This document shows, one piece after another, positions 1-11,432 of a DNA stretch of 64,000 nucleotides. The stretch covers positions 936,001 to 1,000,000 of the forward strand of contig NC_052672.1 in NCBI RefSeq assembly GCF_016802725.1. The letters are read 5' to 3'. The notes under the pieces are model-generated. The model made no database searches. It worked only from the letters and a program-made list of their open reading frames with translations, and was not told where the DNA came from. This stretch comes from Solenopsis invicta (lineage: Eukaryota; Arthropoda; Insecta; Hymenoptera; Formicidae). Made by a program: the position numbers and the translations under genes. How positions within the stretch are numbered: the stretch's first letter is position 1; every line of letters starts with the position of its first letter.

Positions 1-824
1 TTTGGGTTGTGAATTCCCCCTCGAGTCATTCTGTATATTAAAGTATATTACATTACTCATATATTACATTAAGTACAGTCAATAAAACAGGATTATTTCA
101 TTGAAATGTATTCAATAAGTAACTTGTGGTAATTTAATATCTCAAAAATAAATTATAAGATGTTTTATATTATCTAAAATCATTACAATATCATTCCAAA
201 ATGAATTTTTTAATCCAAAAACAAGCGAAAAAAGGCATGTAAATATAAATCTTTGTATTTTCATTAAAAGGCATTTCTATTCTAACTTAAATATGTACGT
301 GGTCTTTGCATTTCAATTCAAAGGTCTTCGTATTTAAAAGCAAGTATTACAGTATATTTCAATAGACTATAAGATTTAATCACAAAAAATTAAAGAAGTA
401 ACAGCACAAATAAAAACATTTAATTAAAATTTTAAATATTTTTAAAAAAGTACTGCTAGACCTTCAAATATATACATTAGTAGTAATATATAGTAGTAGT
501 AATATATACAGTAGTAGTAACGCGTGCACACACATACATAAACATATTCAATATTATCATAAGTTGTTTTTATTATTTTCTTTATTTTAGTTTAAAAGCT
601 ATAAGTGTTTTTTTATATTAAAAATTTTTTACTTTGGTTAAATTATTTTTATATGAATTTTCATACGCCATTAATTTTTACATGAATTTCTATATGGATT
701 TTGAATATCCTTTTGAATATGGATTTCCATAGATGTTGATAGGTTTCTATAGGAAACCTGAAAATTTTTAACAGGATTATCAGTCCTTTGCATTCTTGCA
801 TAATGAATCTTGTTACCTGTTCAG
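1..824. other. AT-rich sequence upstream of the first visible nkd exon
   Basis: I see no supported exon here. It is AT-rich, with short TAGTAG/ATATAT runs near 478-515 and a short CA run near 525. It probably belongs to an upstream intron of naked cuticle, because the exon beginning near 825 starts in the middle of a codon and the N-terminal part of the protein is missing. Confidence 0.5.
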
Positions 825-1045
825 TCGTAGGGACCAATACGGAAGGTAGCGATTCTGAAGAATTGCTCACGGGCGTCCCAACAACCTGCAACGTCTCATC
901 ACCACCGACGACGGAGGCGCAACCGATTTTAATTTCCCCCGTGGAGCCGCCGCAGGTCACAGCTGATGGCTCTAATATACCTGCAGAACCTACCGCTAAC
1001 GATGAACAGCCAACTGGCGGTACAACAAAACAGCTTAGTTTCGAG
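825..1045 (+). CDS. nkd: naked cuticle homologue, internal exon (partial gene, 5' end outside window)
   Basis: This is the first visible coding exon of a naked cuticle-like gene. I place its start after the acceptor ACCTGTTCAG and its end at the donor TTCGAG|GTGAAA. It adds about 73 residues, low-complexity and rich in Ser, Thr, Pro and Glu, ending in KQLSFE. That end joins in frame to EFECDVSVAEGD of the next exon, and this join is the main support. The exon starts with two bases of a split codon, so at least one earlier exon must exist; in Nkd proteins the N-terminus carries a myristoylation site. Antisense reading across this exon is also open but shows no family features. Boundaries are by eye; the acceptor is the less certain end. 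Confidence 0.7.
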
Positions 1046-3342
1046 GTGAAATATTTTGATTTATATATCTTAGTACGGAACGAAAGAACGACTCGTAGCA
1101 AACAGCGTCGACTATATTAGGAATTTTAATAATGGTTTAGTGTAAAAATTTATGATAGTTTGCTAATATTGTTTAGTAACATATCTTACTGCTAAAGTAT
1201 TGCTCGTTACCTTTTTTAATTTACAAAATCTTATTAGTGCAACGGTTATATTAAAATCGGTCATTTAAAAAGTAACAAATAAAAAATCTCACTTTTAGAA
1301 AATTGAAAAAACTGTTTAGTTTTTACAACTGCAGTGGAAGGTAAAGCAAGATAGAGTGACAAGGTAAAACGGAATTCCTTGTATCGTGCGATTCGAATAT
1401 AAGAATCACAATCCAATATACGTGTTAGATGTGATCCCTTGATCCCATTGAAAGTTACTCACGAGCCAGCAAAGTAAGCAACTGTATTATCGAATTAGAC
1501 CATAATTTATATTTTTTGCGGTTTTCTTATAATTTTATCTCATTTTTTTTTCATTTATGATATTAGTATTAAATTGTATACTTTTAAAGTGTATCCCATT
1601 TTGCCCAGGAAATACCTCATCTTACTTAACCAGTGGGGCAAGATGGGGAAAAATGTTTTTTAATTTTTTTAAACAAAGTTTATAATTCTTTGAAGATTTT
1701 ATTTAATGATAATTATATTAAAAAATTAATATTCAAAGAATATTTAAGAAGTAAAGATGATTCATTGATTATAAAAACCTAACTTTTATTCATTATCAGA
1801 CCTTAACTACACTGTTTTGTTCCCACATTCTCCTACTAAAAGTAATTAAAAATATGTAAAAATATTATTTTATACATTAGATGAATGGAGTATACCACTA
1901 TTAAAATTTATTTCTAACAAAAAATTAATTTTGAAAATTTTGATTTATGTTATTTTTTAGTCTCAGTAAAAAATTTTTCATGTATAGTTATATATGTATA
2001 ATAATTGTATACCAAATATATCTATATATATATTCAAATATATACAACTATGTATAATTATATATAAAAACCATACATAATTATAAATAATTATAAATAA
2101 TTGTATTATAATTATAATTAGAAAAAAAGAGGATAACCTGAAGATGACACCCATTTTCATTTTATTGAATAACTTGGTCAATAATCAATATTTTATATTG
2201 AAATTTGAACGATTATATTCGGCAAAGTGTTGTTTAACAGATTCTAGACTCAAAGTAATGAAATATTTATTATTTAGGACGTGATTTATAAAAATTTAAC
2301 ACACTGCATAATTGGTGGAAGAGAAAAAGTGGTAATATGGGAGGGGGGGGGTTAGCCCGTTACCAAAAATAAATTCAAAAAATTGTTCTCTTTTTGTTTA
2401 AATACAGAATTTTGTACAAAATTATATAATATTTTGTTAAAATAAATTGTTAGAATACTTACAATGCAATGCCGCAAAGTTTTAAGACAAATAAGTGTTG
2501 AATTTGATTATGTGATCGCAGACGTGTCTAATGCCTACAATGTGATGCCGCGAAGATAAATAACTGCTGACTTTTGTTATGACAATCACAATCGTAATGT
2601 CTATAATATAATGCCGCGATGTTTTAAGTCAAATAAATGTTGATTTTGATTATAAGAACTGCGTTCGAAAATCACTCGAGTGCCCCCGTATATTATTCTA
2701 TACTTATTTAATATTTAATGAACAAGAATAAAATGATCACGAAGTATCACAGGTGGACATGAGCATGAACTAGCGCGAACAAACAGATCTGTATTGTAGG
2801 TTAGACTGCAGGGGTGCGTTTAAAATGGCATCTCTCCATAAAAGTACACCATAACAGCGTTTATTATTTTTAATTAAATCTTTGAGACATAAGACAGATA
2901 CTGTTTAAGAAGTGATCGCGTTTGCAGTTAACACAAGAATACTTCGTATCTTCCGATTTAACGCTGAAAAAGTTTAAATATTTACATAGATCAAAGCTAT
3001 CAAATATTATTATATTTATTGTTTAAAATATGTTTTTTTGTTTAAAGCATATTCTTTTGTTATTTAAAAAATATAAACAAAACATTGTTTTAAATAAAAA
3101 ATACTCTGTTAAACGAAAATCCATAATTATTATGAATTAATGAGAATTCCTAAAAAATATTGGTTTTGTTGTATAAATTCAGAAGAAATGTAAAATATAG
3201 TATGTCATATTTTTTGAAGCAGATGAATTATTTGTTTGTTAAGATTTCTTTCAATATGCTACAAATATTGTTATTCATAATTATTGGAATCACGCATTCA
3301 AGACCTTTTTTTCTAATTTGAACAATTCTGTGTTTGTTGCAG
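1046..3342 (+). other. nkd intron with degenerate repeats
   Basis: This intron runs from GTGAAA to TTGTTGCAG. It holds no coding signal. It contains a short inverted pair CCCATTTTGCCC / GGGGCAAGATGGG (about 1597-1655), an AT-rich stretch with TATATA runs (1980-2110), a G run at 2342-2351, and three loosely repeated 66-77 bp units at 2459-2660 that each carry a AATGCNATGCCGC-like core. Confidence 0.55.
2459..2665. repeat. degenerate tandem repeat, about three units of 66-77 bp
   Basis: Units start near 2459, 2536 and 2602. Each opens with TACAATG(C/T)(A/G)ATGCCGC or TATAATATAATGCCGC, followed by a similar AAATAA-TGTTGA-TTTGATTATG segment. Similarity is partial, and the function is unknown. 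Confidence 0.5.
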
Positions 3343-3768
3343 GAATTTGAGTGCGACGTATCAGTCGCGGAAGGTGATAGGAGGCGGCAGGAATTTTCTT
3401 TTACTCTGTATGATTTCGACGGACATGGAAAGATCACCAAGGACGACATAGCCGGTCTAGTAACCACCATTTACGATACACTAGGCGCTTCAATACAAGT
3501 ACCGCCGTGTGGCAGCAAGACGATTAAGGTGAAACTGACGGTGTCACCGGATCAGCGAGCTAGCAGCAGCAGCAGCCAGGCACCGCGCAATACCTGCTTA
3601 AATGCTGCACAGCAGACCACAGCGTCACCCGGTCATCAGCACAACCCATCGTCCTGTTGCCACGTGAAGCATCCTGCCCCGTGCAACCATGCGGCCGCCA
3701 CCGTCACCACTCGGCATGGCGCAAGCAGAGTTCCTAGAAGGAGAAGAACAACGCGATATCGTTGTCAG
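3343..3768 (+). CDS. nkd: naked cuticle homologue, EF-hand exon
   Basis: This exon encodes the diagnostic core of Naked cuticle, the intracellular Wnt antagonist that binds the PDZ/basic region of Dishevelled and limits beta-catenin signalling. The opening residues EFECDVSVAEGDRRRQEFSF lead into a single EF-hand with loop DFDGHGKITKDD, then IAGLVTTIYDTLG and a conserved GSKTIKVKLTVSP segment. In the family this EFX region makes the Dishevelled contact. The rest (Ser/Gln/His/Ala-rich) is low complexity. The acceptor is GTTTGTTGCAG and the donor GTTGTCAG|GTGAGG. The exon is 142 codons in phase 0 at both ends and joins the flanking exons in frame. The EF-hand assignment is secure. The low-complexity tail is typical of insect Nkd and may vary by species. 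Confidence 0.92.
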
Positions 3769-4350
3769 GTGAGGTTTACATTCTTCGTACAAATTATGTT
3801 GGCAACCACAACTCAGTTGTTTTGATATCCTCAATATACGAGTTGGGAATGTCAGGGATGTCAAAAATGCAAGGAGATATTATATAAGAATGAAGAGATA
3901 AATGCGCTGCTTGCGTTTCTTCTCACAAGATTTTCATAGTTACACTCAACATTGTAACTATACGTGCGACATGTATTAATATATATTATATTTATATTAT
4001 TCAATATAAAATTATAACATTGGTGTTATGTTTCTGTTAATTGGGCTTTTACTGGATTACTTTTAAAGATTTTACTAGAGGAAAGTTAACTAATAAATTG
4101 ATAAATGAAGTAATAAAATAAATTTTTTTTTTTTATTAAACATCAAAGTTTATAAAATTAAAAGCTAGAATTGAACCTGTCACTCTATACGTTTTCTTGA
4201 CACCTTATTGGTGTATACATGGATGTATCGTGTCCAATGCTATTTTTTTCTATTTTAAGGGATTAAAGAAAGTATGAAAAAAAATTCATGAAACATCTGT
4301 TAACATTGTAATTGAAGATTCTGTTGTTATTGTATATTTTCATACACACA

Positions 4351-4430
<80 letters not shown>

Positions 4431-5017
4431 TGTACCAATTTACACTTTACAGCGATTTTACATTCTAAATCACACTACGAGAAAAATAAAAGAAGAAATA
4501 TAAACAAAACAATTTTGGGGAGTTTAAAAACAAATGTGTAAAATGATCCAATATTATTAATAATATACTCAGTATATTATTGAACTATGCAATTTGAAAG
4601 AGAAAATCGTGCAAATTTTATTTTCACTTTTTAAAAATTTATTTTTAACAGATTTTATAGAAAAAAAGCTATAAATGTACGAACTATGAATTTTTATTTT
4701 TGGAGTCCGACCGAAATCTTTTATAATTTTGGCCGAAATTGAAAATGATATTCGGTTTACATATCAATTTTGATTGAAACTGAAACTGAATACCGTAACT
4801 TTTATAGGAATTCTAAAAAGATTATATGTATAGGCACGCGCACATATATGTATACCATATACTTCTTTCTTCATAAATCTCTATTTAATTATTGAAACCA
4901 TAGATAATAATTACACCATCCTAGAGTTATAATTTTATTATCGGAATCTATAGTATGTTAAAGCATTATTTAGATTGCTTACAGCCAATTTATTTATCAT
5001 TTTGATTTCTGTTGCAG
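3769..5017 (+). other. nkd intron with CA/GA microsatellite
   Basis: This intron runs from GTGAGG to TCTGTTGCAG. It holds a compound (CA)n(GA)n microsatellite at 4343-4430 and AT-rich sequence otherwise. I see no other feature in it. Confidence 0.6.
4343..4430. repeat. compound microsatellite (CA)n(GA)n
   Basis: About 40 bp of CA repeats with one interruption run directly into about 48 bp of GA repeats, inside an nkd intron. Confidence 0.95.
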
Positions 5018-5319
5018 ACTGAGCGGAAAGAAGTGGAGACCCACAGCGAAGATGACGATGAAAATGCCCGAACGAATCGAGTGCAGCAAGAGGAGCTACG
5101 TAGAAGAGTCGGTCCAGTACCTCATTTACCATCTCCCTATTCAAACAGCTCAGAGGGTGATGTGAGCGATGATAGTGACACTTCCCCTGCGTTCTCGCCG
5201 TTAACGCCGCTTCTTACGACGAATCATAGGAAACGCAGTGGCGCCTTACAAAGACAGCAATTGCTGGAAATTATTCAGGCCAACATGGAGAAAAACAATC
5301 TCAGTTTTCACACAACAAG
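5018..5319 (+). CDS. nkd: naked cuticle homologue, third visible exon
   Basis: The exon starts after TCTGTTGCAG with TERKEVETHSEDDD and ends at the donor CACAACAAG|GTGCAT. It encodes about 100 residues plus two bases of a split Arg codon. The segment is acidic (EDDDEN), then Pro/Ser-rich, and ends in an amphipathic stretch, RQQLLEIIQANMEKNNLSFH. Short helical segments of this kind are found in the C-terminal half of Nkd. The phase matches both neighbours: codon 1 follows the phase-0 end of the EF-hand exon, and AG plus the next exon's G gives Arg. Confidence 0.85.
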
Positions 5320-5373
5320 GTGCATTAATTATGATTAATTTTACAAAATTATCTTAGCGCGTATTAAGATTTT

Positions 5374-5861
5374 ATATAGGGTGACTATTGTAATCACCAG
5401 TTAGAAAATCTGCCCATACCCTCATGGGTTGATAGAGCAAGTGAAACTGAGAAGAAAAGTTCTTTACCATTTTTCAAAATTCGTAATAGTTACCGAGATA
5501 AAAATTAATCAAGTCGGCATGAGCACGTACTTTACCTATCCACCGTACGCGGGAATCGCCTGTCGCCAAATCATCGGCAGCCGCGGCAGGCGGTGCGGTG
5601 AGAAAGGAGAAGCAGCAATAGTTGTCTTACAGCAATAGTTGTCTTACACCCTTTACCGCGCCGCCTGCCGCGGCTGTCAATGGTTTGGCGACCGACGGGC
5701 GGTGGATAGGAAAAGTACATGCTCATTTGCCGACTTTATTAATTTTTATCTTGGTAACTATTGCAAATTTTGAAAAATGGTAAAGGACTTTTCTTCTCAG
5801 TTTCACTTGCTCTATCAACCCATGAGAGTATGGGCAGATTTTTTGAGTCACGCTGTATATT
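5374..5861. mobile_element. MITE with about 200-bp inverted arms and GC-rich core, mariner-like ends
   Basis: The left arm starts TATAGGGTGACTATTGTAA and the right end reads GAGTCACGCTGTATAT, so the ends are inverted and carry TA. The arms match over most of their length: GTTGATAGAGCAAGTGAAAC on the left and GTTTCACTTGCTCTATCAAC on the right, plus the AAGTCGGCATGAGCA region. The centre is GC-rich (GCCGCGGCAGGCGG and its inverse) with a 17-bp direct duplication of AGCAATAGTTGTCTTAC. The TA-flanked short-TIR style is typical of mariner-derived MITEs. No transposase is encoded. Confidence 0.85.
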
Positions 5862-5904
5862 ATCCTTTTTTTTCTAGTGAATATAATTTTATGAAACTTG
5901 TTAC

Positions 5905-6360
5905 CTGAAGGTTTTTGGGGTCGCTGAGTACGAATCTAGTGTGAAAAATATAATATTCAAAATGGTGGATCTAATATGGCGGACGGACTTTTTAAATCAA
6001 CCGAATTTGCATAAAACTTGTTACTCAAAAGTTGAGTTTTGAAGGTTGTTGATTATGAATTTGATGTCAAAAATATAAAATTCAAAATAGCGAATCCAAT
6101 ATGGCTGACAGAATTTTCAAACGAGGCAATTTTCAATATTATGTTTGCCACAATGTCTTTTCATATTACATCTGGCATTTCAAATTTTGTATTTTTGACA
6201 TCGGATTCGTAATCATAGACTTTGGAAACACCTAAATGTTTTAATTGAATTCTGTCGATTTTGATAATTTTATTCACCATATTCTATCCGCCATTTTGAA
6301 TTTTGAATTTTTGATATCGGATTCGTAATCAGCAATTTCAAAAAACCTTTACACTTTATT
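5905..6360. repeat. satellite-like interspersed repeat with CAAAATGG(C/T)GGAT motif
   Basis: Related motifs recur in both orientations: TTCAAAATGGTGGATC (near 5957), TTCAAAATAGCGAATCC (near 6082), and the inverses CGCCATTTTGAATTTT (near 6290) with GATATCGGATTCGTAATC and GACATCGGATTCGTAATC. A similar motif occurs again at 31715-31810. No coding content. Confidence 0.65.
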
Positions 6361-6444
6361 TTGAAGTGTAGATTATTAACCAAAGTTTATGCAAACGAAT
6401 TTATTCTCTAAAAATAATAGATGAAATCTATTTTTTATTTACAG

Positions 6445-7108
6445 GAAACGGCCTCAAAACGAACAATCGTGCATTCCATCTCAAAGTCCTCCTCTAGAAA
6501 CTTCGAATCACAATAATCAGGACTGTCACACGTCTCTGGAGTCTCGTCAAGCGGCCGTGAACAATCAAAAGCCAAACCGGGAAAGTACTCATCATTCCGT
6601 GACGTTTCCCAAAACACCGGTCAAATCACGATCGGCGAATCTTAGAAAAACGCGACACGCGACACCAAGGAACAATGCAACACATTCCTCTCCCCAGACC
6701 TGTACAACGTATTCGCAAATATTGAATCGTAACGTGGTCGCGCCAACAACGGTCTATAATGATATGATGCACACTACCAGCGGCGGCAATACTCATCGGA
6801 ACATTGTCAATCTCGTGCCTAACAATAATCAGCAAACGGCTAATCAGACAATTACCAACAATCATAACAACTTGCAGCGTAACGATGCGCAATTCGTTCA
6901 AACACAACAATGCGGCAGAGCGAGCAAGAAACATCAACTAAAGCACGCTACGCGAGAACAGGACCAGGCACGGGCGATGGCCCAGGTCGTGCGTTGGCTT
7001 GAACGTGAATTCTCGCAGAACGCAGTAGCAGCTACATCCAGCCGAAAGCACGTCCATGAGCATATACACCATCATTATCATCATTATCACGCCGAAGCTC
7101 TGGTTTAA
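6445..7108 (+). CDS. nkd: naked cuticle homologue, terminal exon with His-rich C-terminus
   Basis: This last coding exon starts after ATTTACAG and completes the split Arg codon. It then encodes 220 residues rich in Asn, Gln, Thr and Ser, ending at TAA (7106-7108). The final residues HEHIHHHYHHYHAEALV form the histidine-rich tail that marks Naked cuticle proteins; in flies this C-terminal region has been linked to zinc binding. A conserved-looking helix, REQDQARAMAQVVRWLEREF, lies about 50 residues before the end. I saw no well-placed poly(A) signal: AATAAA at 7116 is only 8 nt after the stop. Together with exons at 825, 3343 and 5018 the visible protein is about 537 residues. Confidence 0.92.
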
Positions 7109-8935
7109 TCTGTTAAATAAATTCGAATTTTAAATTTTGAACTTCATAATTGTCACGGTAAGATTGAAAGAATTTTAAAAAAAAGATTCTCGAGGCGTAA
7201 TTTGTGTGTCGTCTGTATAATATCTATATTATTGTTATTCAAAAAAATGATTAGTATTTCACGTTGCAAAAGTGTTTTTTAAATTGTATCATAAGGCTAT
7301 AACATTTTTTATTTTTGAGCAAAAATCTCCCTAGCAAAAATCAAAATTGGAGCATGAATTGAATGTACTCTCTAAATTTGAATCAATGAAATTTTACTGA
7401 TTTATACAGTGCTATACTTATAACTATGATCAGTCAGTGATTATTTACTGTCTTTCAGCGATTCCACTTAAGGGGGGGGGGGAATACTCACTAATCGAAA
7501 TCAGTGCATTATCACTGATCTCACTAATTAGGATTAGTGTATTATCGCTGGAAGGCAGTGCATCACTACCCTGATAGTAAACTGTGCGCACACTGCGCGC
7601 AGAGTGGCAGCAAACTCGATCAGATAGTGGCAGCAGATCCATAGTCACCTACATATGTCTGTATCAAGCTCAGGATTTTAGGGGCGATGTCGAGTTATTA
7701 TTATTTCTCTTGTGATGTACTCACATCAAATTCTCCACATATTAACGTACGGGCTCCAAGATGTTTCCCTCCTAGTCAGACGATGAAAGCTCGCACCGCT
7801 CAGTACAAGCTGGTGATCAACACTGGTCGGTTGGGTATTGTGTCGTCAGTCCTGGATGTAGGCTTATGAAGATTTTCCTCTTCTTCGGCCAAAAGCTCAG
7901 GATTTGACAACAAAGCTTGCTAACATGTTATGTTAGCAGATTGGCAGCAAAAATTGAGCAGGATCTGCGATGATTTGTGCATGTGGACAATGTGACGGCG
8001 GACTAACAGCAGAAAACGAGTATGAGTTGCATATCCTGCTTGATTTCTGTGGCCAATTTGCTGATATAGCATGGTCAGCAGGCTTTGTCTTATTTTTGAC
8101 AGCAGTTTTTCGACAGTATCAAATAATCCAGACACTGTGTACAATTTGTTGCCACTTTGTCATCAAAAATTGATAGCACGCCATGCGCGAAGTCTGTTTC
8201 TGCACGCTTGGCTATCTGTGTAATTAATATATAGTTATAAGTACCACTGAAATCAGGCTGTTCACTGTCTTTTAGTGAATAATATACTGATTCTAATTTA
8301 AAGTAAGGAGAAATGATATAAGCCTAAACAAAACCTCGTAAAAATGTAAAAAATACCTGTTTTACGTTTTATTGTCCTAATTTTCACGCTTCTTAGAAAT
8401 TTTATTTACACTCTTCTGTCACTTTTCCTTTACATTCGACTTATGCTCCCATTTTTATTTTCGCGCGCTAAGGCTCATATACATATACATGTATTGATTA
8501 TTTTAGGAAATATACTATGAATCATTGATTGAATCTCCAATTTGTCTTCGTAAACAAGGCCAAACCAATTTATATATACTATTATATATCTTTCGAATAT
8601 ATCTATTTTTAATATGAACACAAATGATTACGCGCTATCGTTATTTTTAATGTAAGCGATTATTTTTTTGGGTATTGACAAATATATAAATGTTTGCGGT
8701 GCCTGTTAATGTTATTTATATAAATTTATAAGTATAGACATTAGTCAAAACGCGATTCTTTTTCATATGACAAGCAAAAAATGTACTACAGTTTGTTTAA
8801 AAAAAACCTTTATAGAGCACTCGCACGTTTGATATAAATTACATTATTATTATTTGCTCAGATCTTCTTGAGCAAAGAAATACAGTTATAAATCTCAGGT
8901 TTATGATGTGTGTGTGCGCGCGCGCGCTTGCGTAC
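7109..8935. other. Intergenic, with one inverted-repeat element
   Basis: This holds the nkd 3' flank and then a likely inverted-repeat element at 7405-8250. The remainder (8250-8935) is AT-rich with a short TGTGCGCGCGCG run near 8910. No gene seen. Confidence 0.5.
7405..8250. mobile_element. Candidate TIR element with internal inverted repeats
   Basis: The ends carry CAGTGCTATACTTATAACTA on the left (near 7408) and TAGTTATAAGTACCACTG on the right (near 8231), which are inverted matches allowing a 2-bp gap. Inside, 7896-7961 and 8030-8096 form a second imperfect inverted pair (AACAAAGCTTGCTAACATG against its inverse near GCAGGCTTTGT). No intact ORF. The element class is not clear. Confidence 0.5.
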
Positions 8936-9325
8936 GTGATACATCTAGTGTTGCAATTAAATAACATAAAATTATCTAAATAAAGATGAAGCACATGTAA
9001 TGTAATTGACTTATCTAGATATGATAAAGATGATTTAATTTTAAATTTACCTAGATAAAAGATGAAATTATAAATCGTTTTATCTGAATAATTTTAAGAT
9101 AATATATTAAGAAAAACAATTTAAGAAATTTATTCCTATGAAAACAATTTATAGAAATATATTCATATTTTTATTTCTAAATCTTTATTTTTTTTAAATA
9201 ATTTTTTAAACAGTTTTTGTTTGCTTTGATAAACAATTTTTACATAGTACATAAAGTTGGCTATATTACCATATAAAAGTAATTTTTTCAGAAAGTTATG
9301 ATTGATTACTTTCTTTATTACTTTG

Positions 9326-9754
9326 CCAGGAAACAGAAATGGATTGAAATAGATAGAAATGGATTCATGTGGTCATTGTCGAATTCAAATTTTTGATTTT
9401 TAAAATTTATTTCAATCTAATTAAAGTTTAAAAATTCATTGAATTTATTTTAATCCATGAAGTGAATTTGAAACTACGGAATTCCTATTCTTTGAATTTA
9501 AAGAAAAAGTTATGTGGACTATGTAGTCCATTTTAATCCATGAAACGATTGAAATGAAGTTATTCTTTCAATCTAAAAGGAGTTTTTACGGGTTATCCAA
9601 TCCATTTTAATCTACAACATAGAAAATTACGTAATTGCTATTTTTTAATCCAAAATGTATTCAAATGAATTTTAATTCCAAAATTTGTAATCCATTTTAA
9701 TGGATTCATTTTAATGGATTTTCCACGTATTTAAATCCATTTTTGTTTATTGGA
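9326..9754. mobile_element. CCAGCAAAC-family MITE, copy A (degenerate)
   Basis: The left end is CCAGGAAACAGAAATGGATT. The right end near 9740-9754 is a degraded inverse, TTTTTGTTTATTGG. It shares the internal segment TCATGTGGTCATTGTC with copy C at 12947-13355. Confidence 0.6.
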
Positions 9755-9933
9755 TTTCCACGAAATTTTAACTTTTAACTTTTGTAGAGTGACATTCAAT
9801 GGTTTCTGTCATTATTTAATTATTAACCATAACATAGTCTCTATATATGTATTTTAATTTGGAATAACGATAAAAGTAAGAAATAAAATTCGTTAATGTT
9901 ATTGTAAAGTGTAATAACGTTACCGTTACCATT

Positions 9934-10045
9934 ATTACAGACAAAAAAATAATAGTCGACAAGAAAAAAATAACAGAAATTGCATTACAAGTAATGCAAT
10001 TTCTGTTATTTTTTTCTTGTCGACTATTATTTTTTTGTCTGTAAT
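9934..10045. repeat. Perfect 55-bp-arm palindrome with 2-nt spacer
   Basis: The left arm 9934-9988 (ATTACAGACAAAAAAATAAT ... ATTGCATTAC) is followed by AA and then its exact reverse complement, 9991-10045. By eye every base pairs. It contains two copies of the SalI-like hexamer GTCGAC, one per arm. No coding function is apparent. Confidence 0.95.
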
Positions 10046-10359
10046 CTGCTTATTTCCAAATCTTCGGTACATATATTTATAGTTCACAATTAAAAAGGTG
10101 TGTCACTGACGTTGATGGCAATGATGTATATTTGAAAAAAAATGTAACATAAAGATAAAATCTACAAGTCTAATTCTTTAGATTTAAATGCTAACAACGT
10201 ATTAGAGAATGAGGATTGCGGATTGAAGATTAAAATTTGACCAATAGGATAATTTTAATTTACTTTATTTTGATTTGTTGATTTCTAATCTTCAATTTAT
10301 TATCTTCAATCTCCAATGAATAGTCTGATATAAACTTGAATTAGATTATTATACATATT

Positions 10360-10469
10360 GTTCTTTTTAGCTAAACTGACTGTACTAGTCCACAGTTTAT
10401 CTTTTCCCTTCACGTTAGAAGAAGAAAAATAAACTCTGAACTAGTGCAGTCAATTCAGCTAGAAAGAAC
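10360..10469. mobile_element. Small MITE (110 bp), foldback type
   Basis: The left arm GTTCTTTTTAGCTAAACTGA and the right arm's inverse GTTCTTTCTAGCTGAATTGA match over about 45 bp, continuing through CTGTACTAGTCCA/CTGCACTAGTTCA into AGTTTAT. Confidence 0.8.
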
Positions 10470-11121
10470 ATGCCTACGCTAAATTCACATAAAGGGTAGA
10501 TATTTTGAAAAAGATAATGTCTTTTATCTAAGATAAAGATGAAAGTAATACATATTCTAATAATCTAGATAAAGATAAGATGAAATCATTTCTTCATCTA
10601 GGTAATTTTATATGGATAATGACAAATACTAGATGTATCACACTGCATCATAATGACGAAATGTCACTCGATTAGGATCGCAGTTTGATAGAATATATAT
10701 ATATATGTATACACTATATTGGTGGTCGTATTTTCTGGAATTGAGAAACTACACAAATTATTGCGCGCCATAGAACAAAATTACATTTTTGAACGAAAGG
10801 AAGGAGAATGCAGTTGCTCTTTTTCATTCAAGCGTGATGAAACTACGATGGCTATTCATTATTGTATATAGAAAAAATGTCCCAAAGAGAATCCTTTCAG
10901 TATACAAGCGTTACCATTAAGCAAAACATTTTAGAATCGTAACATGAACAGAGCGTTCGAAGCATAAAGACTACTACAAATGTTCCTGTACAACCGGAGA
11001 GTTGTTATATTTTCTTTTTATTGAAGATAAAATCTCAAAAAATTTTGAACAGCAATTTGATGGTGCTTGTATACTCCGTACAGCTGAGTAAATGCGCAAT
11101 TTTGATAAATAAACGTTTGAA

Positions 11122-11176
<55 letters not shown>
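11122..11176. repeat. (CT)n(CA)n microsatellite
   Basis: Short CT repeats run into about 44 bp of CA repeats. The MITE at 11178 begins immediately after the repeat. Confidence 0.95.
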
Positions 11177-11177
<1 letters not shown>

Positions 11178-11432
11178 CCAGCAAACAAAAATAAACTGAA
11201 ATCGGTAGAAATGAATTCATTTCGATATTTTCGAATTTGCGCTTCGGATTGTTGAATCCAAAAATAATATAATAAGGATATTAATCCATCTGAATTCAAA
11301 ATGATAAATAGCGCATTTTGTGCTTTAATCTATTTGAATCTAAAAATATTTTGGAATTTTTAAGTGCAAACTCGGATAAATTAAAATAAATTGTAATTTT
11401 TAATTTATTTGAATTTATTTTTATTTGCTGGG
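11178..11432. mobile_element. CCAGCAAAC-family MITE, copy B
   Basis: The left end CCAGCAAACAAAAATAAA and the right end TTTATTTTTATTTGCTGG are inverted with a single mismatch over about 18 bp. The interior is AT-rich with GAATTCA/TGAATT motifs shared with copies A and C. Non-coding. Confidence 0.8.

Larger units (their letters stand above)
5320..6444 (+). other. nkd intron filled by repeats
   Basis: The intron runs from GTGCAT to TTTTTATTTACAG. Nearly all of it is repeat sequence: a MITE with a GC-rich centre (5374-5861), then a satellite-like block (about 5905-6360). Both are listed separately. Confidence 0.7.
8936..10641. mobile_element. TIR element (about 1.7 kb) carrying nested repeats
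   Basis: The left end GTGATACATCTAGTGTTGCA is matched by the right end ACTAGATGTATCAC in inverse. The match continues inward, ATAAAATTATCTA against TAGGTAATTTTAT, with several ATCTAGATAAAGATGA sub-repeats near both ends. Between the ends sit a CCAG-TIR element (9326-9754), a perfect palindrome (9934-10045) and a small MITE (10360-10469). No transposase found. Confidence 0.6.

Noticed and set aside
1978..2181. Hydrophobic 67-residue frame
   Set aside because: AT-repeat sequence gives Ile/Tyr-rich frames by chance; no supporting context.
4312..4503. 63-codon open frame with RERERE run
   Set aside because: Translation of the GA microsatellite.
7116..7121. AATAAA right after the nkd stop
   Set aside because: Only 8 nt past the stop, so unlikely to be the main poly(A) signal.
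10974..11220. - strand frames with CVCVCV runs
   Set aside because: Translation of the CA microsatellite.
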